Positions 1 to 4,599 of a stretch of 7,292 nt of DNA are shown here, piece after piece (the stretch's first letter is position 1; each line of letters starts with the position of its first letter). Below the pieces are notes generated by a model. The model searched no databases and was not told the origin of the DNA. It saw only the letters and a list, made by a program, of their open reading frames with translations. Position numbers and translations under genes: made by a program. Source of the stretch: Roseiarcus sp050013915 (GTDB taxonomy: Bacteria; Pseudomonadota; Alphaproteobacteria; Rhizobiales; Beijerinckiaceae); the NCBI GenBank assembly GCA_050013915.1, contig JBEKEI010000206.1:1-7292 (forward strand), in the 5' to 3' direction.

Positions 1-12
1 GGGGAGACGCGC

Positions 13-498
13 ATGACGATCAAGATCGGCGACCGCCTGCCGGACGCCACGTTCCGGCTCATCACGAGCGACGGGCCGAGGCCGGTGACCACGGGCGAGT
101 TCTTCAAGGGCAGGAAGGTCGTGCTGTTCGGCCTGCCCGGCGCTTTCACTCCGACCTGCCACAAGAACCATCTGCCGGGCTTTCTGGCCAACGAGGCCGC
201 GATCAAGGCCAAGGGCGTCGAGGTCATCGCGATGACCTCGGTCAACGATCCCCACGTCCTGGCCGCCTGGGCCAAGGCCACCGGCGCCGAGGGCAGGATC
301 AGCTTCCTGTCGGACGGCAACGCCGACTTCGCCAAGGCGACGGGTCTCGAATTCGACGCCTCCGCGGGCGGCATGGGCCTGCGCTCGAAGCGCTATTCGA
401 TGCTGGTCGAAGACGGCGTCGTCAAGAGCCTCAACATCGAGGATTCCCCTGGGAAGGCCGACGTCTCGGGCGCCGACCGCCTGCTCGCCCAGCTCTGA
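13..498 (+). CDS. Peroxiredoxin, Prx5 (glutaredoxin-dependent-like) family, 1-Cys form
   Basis: This 161-residue cytoplasmic thiol peroxidase should reduce H2O2 and organic hydroperoxides. The active-site signature PGAFTPTC spans residues 42-49: Pro42, Thr46 and peroxidatic Cys49. The block GLRSKRYSMLVEDGVV (122-137) supplies the transition-state arginine (Arg127) and aligns with the Prx5 motif KRFSMVVQDG. Length is typical of a bare Prx5 domain with no fused glutaredoxin. Cys49 is the only cysteine; position 151, where human Prx5 has its resolving cysteine, is Val. It therefore should act as a 1-Cys enzyme resolved by an outside thiol such as glutathione/glutaredoxin (inference). The ATG at 13 is supported by GGGGAG at 1-6, six bases upstream. 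It is transcribed towards rnhA and followed at 518-614 by hairpin-forming repeats. Family assignment is firm; the physiological reductant is unknown. Confidence 0.96.
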   Translation: MTIKIGDRLPDATFRLITSDGPRPVTTGEFFKGRKVVLFGLPGAFTPTCHKNHLPGFLANEAAIKAKGVEVIAMTSVNDPHVLAAWAKATGAEGRISFLSDGNADFAKATGLEFDASAGGMGLRSKRYSMLVEDGVVKSLNIEDSPGKADVSGADRLLAQL

Positions 499-517
499 GC
501 GCAATCTGACGGGCTGA

Positions 518-614
518 CCGACGGATCTCCTGCGCGGCGCGCAAGGACCGCTCGGGCCGCGAGGGCGCGCTCGATCCGTCGGCCGCACCGTGAAGCTCCG
601 CCTGGCCGACGGAT
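518..614. repeat. Three alternating-orientation copies of a 10-11 nt unit downstream of the peroxiredoxin
   Basis: CCGACGGATC (518-527) is the reverse complement of GATCCGTCGG (573-582). The middle copy, extended to ATCCGTCGGCC (574-584), is also the reverse complement of GGCCGACGGAT (604-614). In a transcript the middle arm could pair with the first (10 bp, 45-nt loop) or the third (11 bp, 19-nt loop) but not both. The first arm starts 20 nt after the peroxiredoxin stop. No U-tract follows either hairpin, so this is not a canonical intrinsic terminator. It may act in 3'-end formation or stability. Confidence 0.55.
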
Positions 615-1125
615 GGCCCTTGGCGCTCAAAATCGACCGCTGCGACGCGGACATGACCGCTGGGCGGCTCACGATTGGTGGATATGAGGGGTGTTGGACA
701 GCCACGGCCCATCCTTCATGGCCAGACCCATTCGCCTGATGGCAATGACGTCGCCGGCGGCGTGGTCCAGCAGGCTCGCTCCGGCAGCACGCCGCGCTGT
801 CTCCAGATCCCCGATTTTCGCCCCGATATCGACCGCCAAGCGACCCGTTTAGGGTCAAATGGCTTCCGAACGGCCGTCAAAACGTCGGCAAGTCCTTGAT
901 TCCAGCGTCTGCGAAGCGCCATTTGTCGTCCTCGAATCGAGCGATATCAAGCACTTGATCAATTTTGCCGTCCTGGCGCGACGCGCAAGCGGGGCAAGGC
1001 GTCCAGATTTTCCGAACAACGGTCCGCCGTCGTCTCCGGAGCGCGGTTCAGCCCATCGCCTTGGTCCCCCCGCCATCCCTCCGCATGGCCCGGTTCGCGG
1101 GCGGTGGAGCTGCTTGGAAGTCCTT

Positions 1126-1170
1126 ATCTCAAGATTTCATATTATATTGTGTGATTTCAAACGCTTGAGA
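1126..1170 (-). promoter_or_regulatory. AT-rich island with a perfect TATAAT box and flanking repeats
   Basis: About 35 bases (1126-1160) are AT-rich inside very GC-rich DNA. On the minus strand a perfect TATAAT lies at 1146-1141, but no good -35 is found 16-18 bases upstream. On the plus strand TATTAT (1140-1145) also resembles a -10 box. TCTCAAG (1127-1133) and CTTGAGA (1164-1170) form an inverted repeat around the island, and GATTTCA occurs twice in direct orientation (1133-1139, 1153-1159), 20 bases apart. The arrangement suggests a promoter with operator-like sites, though no recognised gene lies downstream in either direction. Confidence 0.35.
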
Positions 1171-1394
1171 GAGCGCAGAACCTTCTTTGGGGCCTCGGGC
1201 GGCCTCCGCCGCCGCCGTCAATCTCCTTCGCTTCGCCCGGCTCGGACCGGCCGTCGATCGACCGTCATGATGGACGGGGGAATGGCTGGAGTCAAGCAAT
1301 TTTCTGTAAAAGGGAAGGCTCGCGACGTCGGGCAGGGTTCCGGGCTGCCAGTCGGCAATCGTCCGCGCCGCCCGGCCCGGGCCGGTTGCAATCA

Positions 1395-1448
1395 TGACCT
1401 CTCGGCGCCCGGCGCGGCCAACCGGCCGCATCGGGCGCCGAGAGGTCA
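1395..1448. repeat. Perfect 17-bp inverted repeat forming a compound hairpin
   Basis: TGACCTCTCGGCGCCCG (1395-1411) and CGGGCGCCGAGAGGTCA (1432-1448) are perfect reverse complements. Inside them GCGGCC (1414-1419) and GGCCGC (1424-1429) form a further 6-bp stem closed by the tetraloop AACC. Read on the plus strand, the two stems are separated only by a possible G-U pair (1412/1431) and one C/A mismatch (1413/1430). A second small hairpin follows directly: GGCGGC (1449-1454) and GCCGCC (1461-1466) with loop CAAATT. Neither strand has a U-tract after the stem. It could be a U-less bidirectional terminator, a REP-like or hairpin-MITE element, or the core of a structured RNA. Confidence 0.85.
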
Positions 1449-1621
1449 GGCGGCCAAATTGCCGCCCCGACGGCGCGCACAGCCGCCAGTACGAGAACGG
1501 AGATTTGGAGAGCCACCGCAATCGCCGGGGGTGGCGCGGGCGAAGCGCCTGAGCGGCTTGCCATCGGCCGACCGACTGATCCGCCGCGCCCGCGCCACGC
1601 GCCAGGCCGGCTTCGGCCACG

Positions 1622-1637
1622 AGGGCGCGCGCGCCCT
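1622..1637. terminator. GC-only-core palindrome just downstream of rnhA; possible transcript-end hairpin
   Basis: AGGGCGCGCGCGCCCT is a perfect 16-bp palindrome 28 bases beyond the rnhA stop codon. As RNA it could fold into a 6-bp stem with a CGCG loop. There is no following U-tract on either strand, so intrinsic termination is doubtful; alternating GC is also common by chance in this base composition. Confidence 0.25.
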
Positions 1638-1665
1638 GGCTGGGCCGCGAATCTCCGCCTGGGAA

Positions 1666-2130
1666 TCAGCCCTCGGCGGCGCGGCGCGTGCCGCCCAGGA
1701 ACGGGCGCATGCCACGCCGCGCGAGCGCGTCCGCGCGCTCGTTCATCGCGTCGCCGGCATGGCCCTTGACCCAGGCCCAGGCGATTTCGTGGCGCGCCGC
1801 CGCCGCGTCGAGGCGGCGCCACAGATCCTCGTTCTTGACCGGCTTCCTGTCGGCCGTGCGCCAGCCGTTGCGCTTCCAGTTGCCGATCCAGCCGGTGACG
1901 CCGCCGCGCAGATATTGCGAATCGGTGTGGAGTTCGACCGCGCAGGGGCGGCTCAGCGCTTCGAGGGCGCAGATCGCGGCGATGAGCTCCATGCGATTGT
2001 TGGTCGTCAACGCCTCGCCGCCGCACAGTTCGCGTTCGCGGCCGTCGTAGCACAGCACCGCGCCCCATCCGCCGGGGCCCGGATTGCCCGAGCAGGCGCC
2101 GTCCGTCCAGATCGCGACCCGTCCGCTCAT
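1666..2130 (-). CDS. rnhA: Ribonuclease HI
   Basis: This 154-residue cytoplasmic endonuclease cleaves the RNA strand of RNA:DNA hybrids (R-loops, Okazaki primers). The start MSGRVAIWTDGACSGNPG is the family's first strand and loop. The DEDD metal-binding set falls at the same numbers as in E. coli RNase HI: Asp10 (WTDGACSGNPG), Glu48 (TTNNRMELIAA), Asp70 (LHTDSQYL) and Asp134 (NERADALAR). His124 in VKGHAG matches the catalytic histidine. Trp81-Trp90 (WIGNWKRNGW) lies in the basic handle region. Length is normal for the single-domain bacterial enzyme. The ATG at 2130-2128 overlaps the thrB stop in ATGA, indicating translational coupling and a shared transcript with thrB. No fusion or damage is seen. 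Confidence 0.98.
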   Translation of the reverse strand: MSGRVAIWTDGACSGNPGPGGWGAVLCYDGRERELCGGEALTTNNRMELIAAICALEALSRPCAVELHTDSQYLRGGVTGWIGNWKRNGWRTADRKPVKNEDLWRRLDAAAARHEIAWAWVKGHAGDAMNERADALARRGMRPFLGGTRRAAEG

Positions 2131-3092
2131 CGCAGCAGGCCATAGTCGCGCGCGCTCGCCACGCCGCGGTGGAACCGCATCTTGCCGAGATATTCGAGCG
2201 GATTCTTGGGCACGACCTTGGCGCCGGGGGGGACGTTCAGCCAGTCGACGAGCCGCGTCAGCATGAAGCGCAGCGCCGCCCCGCGCGCCAGGATCGGCAG
2301 GGCCTCGGTCTCCGCGCCGCTGAGCCGGCGCACCCGCTCGTAGCCGTTGATCAGCGCCATGCCCTTGGTGATGTTGAACGATCCGTCGGGCTCGAAGCAC
2401 CAGGCGTTGAGCGCGACGGCGAGGTCGTAGGCGAGGGCGTCGTTGCAGGCGAAATAGAAATCGATCAGCCCCGACAATTCCTCGCCGAGAAAGAACACGT
2501 TGTCGGGAAAGAGGTCGGCGTGAATCACGCCGTCGGGCAGGCCGCCCGGCCACGCCGCGCCGAGCGCCGCCATGTCATTGGCCGTCTCGGCCGCGAGCCC
2601 CGGCGCCACCTCGTCGGCGCGCGCGCGCGCGGCTTCGAACAGGGCCGGCCAGCCGCCGATCGAGAGCGCGTTCGGCCGCCTCAGCGCGAAATCCGCGCCC
2701 GCCTTGTGCATGCGCCCGAGCGCTTCGCCGACGCTGGCGCAATGGCGCGCGCCCGGGCGGCGGATCGACAGCCCGTCGAGAAACGTCACGATCGCCGCCG
2801 GCCTGCCGGCGAGCTGGCCGAGCGCCTCGCCCCTGCGGTTGCGCACCGGCTGCGGGCAATTGACGCCCTTCCTGGCCAGATGCTCCATCAGGCCGATGAA
2901 GAACGGCAGGTCCGACTCCTTCACGCGCTTCTCATAGAGCGTCAGGAAGAACGCCCCGCCGCCCGTGTGCAGCAGGAAATTGGAGTTCTCGACCCCCTCC
3001 GCAATGCCCTTCAGCGACGAGGCGGCGCCGAGATCGTAATCGGCGAGGAACGCGCCGAGCGCTTCGTCGGTGACCTCGGTGTAGACGGCCAT
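2127..3092 (-). CDS. thrB: Homoserine kinase, type II (choline-kinase/APH-like fold)
   Basis: This cytoplasmic enzyme phosphorylates homoserine with ATP to O-phosphohomoserine, the step before threonine synthase. The 321-residue protein belongs to the aminoglycoside-phosphotransferase/choline-kinase superfamily, unlike the GHMP-type ThrB of E. coli. Visible motifs are the nucleotide-loop region GIAEGVENSNFLL (29-41), FLTLYEKR (49-56) with a likely ATP-contacting Lys55, the catalytic loop HADLFPDN (191-198; Asp193, Asn198) and the metal-binding IDFYFAC (210-216; Asp211). The start MAVYTEVTDEAL matches family N-termini; an upstream in-frame start at 3185 would add a Pro/Arg/Gly-rich 31-residue tail and is rejected. 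GGA about 9 bases before the ATG is only a weak ribosome binding site. It overlaps rnhA by four bases and lies 338 bases after ispH, with a promoter-like site in that gap. The ispH-thrB-rnhA order supports the assignment. Confidence 0.95.
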   Translation of the reverse strand: MAVYTEVTDEALGAFLADYDLGAASSLKGIAEGVENSNFLLHTGGGAFFLTLYEKRVKESDLPFFIGLMEHLARKGVNCPQPVRNRRGEALGQLAGRPAAIVTFLDGLSIRRPGARHCASVGEALGRMHKAGADFALRRPNALSIGGWPALFEAARARADEVAPGLAAETANDMAALGAAWPGGLPDGVIHADLFPDNVFFLGEELSGLIDFYFACNDALAYDLAVALNAWCFEPDGSFNITKGMALINGYERVRRLSGAETEALPILARGAALRFMLTRLVDWLNVPPGAKVVPKNPLEYLGKMRFHRGVASARDYGLLR

Positions 3093-3430
3093 CGCGTGTC
3101 CGGCTCGGGGGCGGGTCCCTGGATGCCCCAAATGAATTCGCGGCCACGGCGAGGACCGCCTGTTCGTACCGCCGCCTGGGACCATGACGGCCTCGTGTTA
3201 GCGAGGGCGCCGGAATCCGTCAAATCCCGCCGCCGCGCGCGCCTTGGCTCCGGGCCGCGCTCGCGATCGTTCCGGCCGGCGCGCGCGGCGAGGTCGTCCT
3301 GGCCCGGTTGATCGGCTCGCCAATGGTTCACGAGGGCCTGGCCCGGGCCGGACCGACCGGCATGGTCCCTGTCGCGCCGATCGACGGCGGAATCGCGGCG
3401 AGGGTCGCGCCGTGGGCCGCGCTCCCCCGC
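3093..3430. other. 338-bp ispH-thrB intergenic region
   Basis: No gene is supported here. A plus-strand frame (about 3254-3430) and a minus-strand frame (3331 downward) are open, but both run into antisense or out-of-frame overlaps with ispH and thrB and have no family motif. Contents noted are the TTGACG/TAACAC promoter-like pair and the palindrome GGCCCGGGCC at 3340-3349. The sequence GGCCCGGGCCGG also occurs at 1374-1385, probably by composition. Confidence 0.5.
3195..3223 (-). promoter_or_regulatory. Candidate sigma-70-type promoter for thrB-rnhA
   Basis: On the minus strand TTGACG (3223-3218) is followed after 17 bases by TAACAC (3200-3195). The -35 matches consensus at 5 of 6 positions and the -10 at 3 of 6, a pattern tolerated in alphaproteobacteria, where the -35 TTGAC is the stronger element. 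It would give a leader of roughly 95 nt before the thrB ATG at 3092. A small dyad, CCTCG/CGAGG (3191-3195 and 3202-3206), overlaps the -10 and spacer and could be an operator. Confidence 0.42.
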
Positions 3431-4426
3431 TCAGCCGGCCGTCGGCGCGCTCGTCGATTCCCCGCGCAGGGAGCGGGGCAGCGGAAAGAACACGGTCTCG
3501 TCCGCGGTCGTGAGAGTCTCGACGGCGACCTCGTAGCGCGCGGCGAAGGCGTCGATCACCTGCTCGACCAGAATCTCCGGCGCGGAAGCGCCCGCCGTGA
3601 TCGCCAGCGATTCGATGGCGCCGAAGATTCGCCAGTCGATCTCCGCGGCCCCCGACAGCAGCCGCGCGATCCTGCACCCCGCCCGCTGCGCCACTTCGGC
3701 GAGCCGCTGCGAATTGGACGAATTGCTCGACCCCACGACGATGACGGCGTCGACGTATGGCGCGGCGCGCTTGATCGCCTCCTGCCGGTTGGTCGTCGCG
3801 TAGCAGATGTCCTCCAGCGCCGGCACGAAGATTTTCGGGAACCGCTTGACCAGCGCGGCCACCATCTGCTGGGTGTCGTCGACCGACAGCGTCGTCTGCG
3901 TGACATAGGCGAGATTGCCCTCGTCATCGAACGCGAGCGCCTCCACGTCGGCGACGGTGCTGACCAGCACGATGGCGCCCGGCGGCAGCTGGCCCATCGT
4001 GCCGATCACTTCCGGGTGGCCGGCGTGGCCGATCAGGATGACCTTGCGGCCGCGCTTGAAATGAACCAGCGCCTCGCGATGAACCTTGGTGACCAGCGGG
4101 CAGGTCGCGTCGATGGTGAACAACTGGCGCGCGAGCGCCTCTTCCGGAACGCTCCTGGGCACGCCATGGGCGGAGAAGATGACCGGCGCGGAGCCCGCCG
4201 GGGCCTCGCTCAGTTCCTCGATGAACACCGCGCCCTTCGCCTTGAGCGATTCCACGACATATTTGTTATGGACGATTTCGTGCCGGACATAGACGGGCGG
4301 TCCGTAGATCTGGAGCGCGCGTTCGACCACGTCGATGGCGCGCACGACGCCCGCGCAGAAGCCGCGCGGGGCGCACAGGATGACCCGGAGTCTCGGCTTT
4401 TGCGCTGTGGCTGTGTCGCTCGTCAT
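3431..4426 (-). CDS. ispH: 4-hydroxy-3-methylbut-2-enyl diphosphate reductase (LytB)
   Basis: This [4Fe-4S] enzyme catalyses the last step of the MEP pathway, reducing HMBPP to IPP and DMAPP in the cytoplasm. The 331-residue protein has all key residues. Cluster ligands are Cys24 (APRGFCAGVVRAI), Cys109 (DATCPLVTKVH) and Cys208 (DICYATTNRQ). Substrate-pocket residues are His53 (HEIVHN), His87 (FSAHGVP), His137 and Glu139 (GHAGHPEVIGT), Thr179 (QTTLSVDDT), Ser236-Asn238 (GSSNSSNSQRL) and Ser281 (TAGASAPE). The chosen ATG (4426-4424) gives a short tail before the conserved LRVILCAPRGFCAG. A TTG at 4462 would add 12 residues but coincides with a -35-like TTGACT. No clear ribosome binding site precedes the ATG. 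It is divergent from the MATE gene and is first in the direction of thrB-rnhA. Identification is secure. Confidence 0.98.
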   Translation of the reverse strand: MTSDTATAQKPRLRVILCAPRGFCAGVVRAIDVVERALQIYGPPVYVRHEIVHNKYVVESLKAKGAVFIEELSEAPAGSAPVIFSAHGVPRSVPEEALARQLFTIDATCPLVTKVHREALVHFKRGRKVILIGHAGHPEVIGTMGQLPPGAIVLVSTVADVEALAFDDEGNLAYVTQTTLSVDDTQQMVAALVKRFPKIFVPALEDICYATTNRQEAIKRAAPYVDAVIVVGSSNSSNSQRLAEVAQRAGCRIARLLSGAAEIDWRIFGAIESLAITAGASAPEILVEQVIDAFAARYEVAVETLTTADETVFFPLPRSLRGESTSAPTAG

Positions 4427-4433
4427 GCCGAAG

Positions 4434-4462
4434 GTTTTCGGGAAGCCGACCCTTGAAGTCAA
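4434..4462 (-). promoter_or_regulatory. Candidate ispH promoter, possibly giving a leaderless mRNA
   Basis: On the minus strand TTGACT (4462-4457) and GAAAAC (4439-4434) are spaced by 17 bases; matches to consensus are 5 of 6 and 3 of 6. Only 7 bases separate the -10 from the ATG at 4426, so transcription would begin at or next to the start codon. That fits the absence of a ribosome binding site there. The -10 is poor, so this is tentative. Confidence 0.3.
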
Positions 4463-4486
4463 TAGGGCGATCGGCCGCGTTGGACC

Positions 4487-4523
4487 GGCGCCGATCGGTC
4501 GCTTCGGCGCCGCCCCGCGGGGC
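4487..4523. repeat. Two dyads in the ispH/MATE divergent region
   Basis: GGCGCCGA (4487-4494) and TCGGCGCC (4504-4511) form an 8-bp inverted repeat with a 9-base spacer. It is followed directly by the 12-bp palindrome GCCCCGCGGGGC (4512-4523). The position between divergent starts would suit a regulator-binding site or a leader hairpin of the MATE transcript. High GC content raises the chance of random dyads. Confidence 0.4.
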
Positions 4524-4587
4524 CGCTTGGAACTGGCGCGAGCCGCGCATTGGTTCTATGAGCCGGCATCGACAACGCTGCGCCCCT

Positions 4588-4594
4588 GGAAAGG
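4588..4594 (+). promoter_or_regulatory. Ribosome binding site that decides the MATE start
   Basis: GGAAAGG (4588-4594) lies five bases before TTG at 4600. The alternative in-frame starts, ATG at 4558 and TTG at 4453, lack a comparable purine tract and would add Arg-rich tails of 14 and 49 residues. This favours TTG 4600. Confidence 0.6.
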
Positions 4595-4599
4595 CTCCC

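Larger units (their letters stand above)
499..1665. other. 1.17-kb interval without a convincing gene; several dyad structures
   Basis: This lies between the convergent ends of the peroxiredoxin and rnhA genes. No reading frame gives a recognisable protein. Short open frames with natural-looking translations exist on the minus strand (839-669, 1047-877, 1564-1292) and on the plus strand (517-739), but none has both a good start with ribosome binding site and a family motif. A long plus-strand frame (859-2145) crosses the interval but becomes antisense to rnhA and is Arg/Pro/Ala-rich, as expected of a high-GC shadow. Structure seen: alternating repeats at 518-614, GACCC/GGGTC at 842-856, an AT-rich island at 1126-1170, 14-bp and 10-bp palindromes at 1372-1385 and 1253-1262, a large compound hairpin at 1395-1466, and a 16-bp palindrome at 1622-1637. 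It may hold decayed genes, a non-coding RNA, or only convergent 3' regions. Confidence 0.6.

Noticed and set aside
842..856. GACCC/GGGTC hairpin with a 5-base loop
   Set aside because: A 5-bp stem is short enough to be chance, and it has no U-tract or gene context.
890..1125. AAGTCCTT present twice (890-897 and 1118-1125)
   Set aside because: Eight matching bases over this distance is within chance; no longer repeat surrounds them.
1267..1295. Minus-strand TTGACT-N17-CATCAT, a promoter-like pair
   Set aside because: Reasonable hexamers (5 of 6 and 4 of 6), but with no recognised gene or transcript downstream and many random matches expected, it was not annotated.
1372..1385. 14-bp palindrome CCGGCCCGGGCCGG, partly shared with 3340-3351
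   Set aside because: Composed only of G and C; the shared 12-mer is likely compositional in this genome. It is mentioned only as context for the nearby hairpin.
859..2145. A 428-codon plus-strand open frame covering most of the gene-free interval and running antisense through rnhA
   Set aside because: The translation is rich in Arg, Pro and Ala with no domain or motif, and its second half is the exact antisense of a certain rnhA. Long stop-free antisense frames are expected at this GC content.
2169..3311. A 380-codon plus-strand frame opposite thrB
   Set aside because: Antisense shadow of a gene with clear kinase motifs; no ribosome binding site or family features.
3308..4456. A 382-codon plus-strand frame opposite ispH
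   Set aside because: Antisense shadow of ispH, whose ligand cysteines and pocket residues are all present on the other strand.
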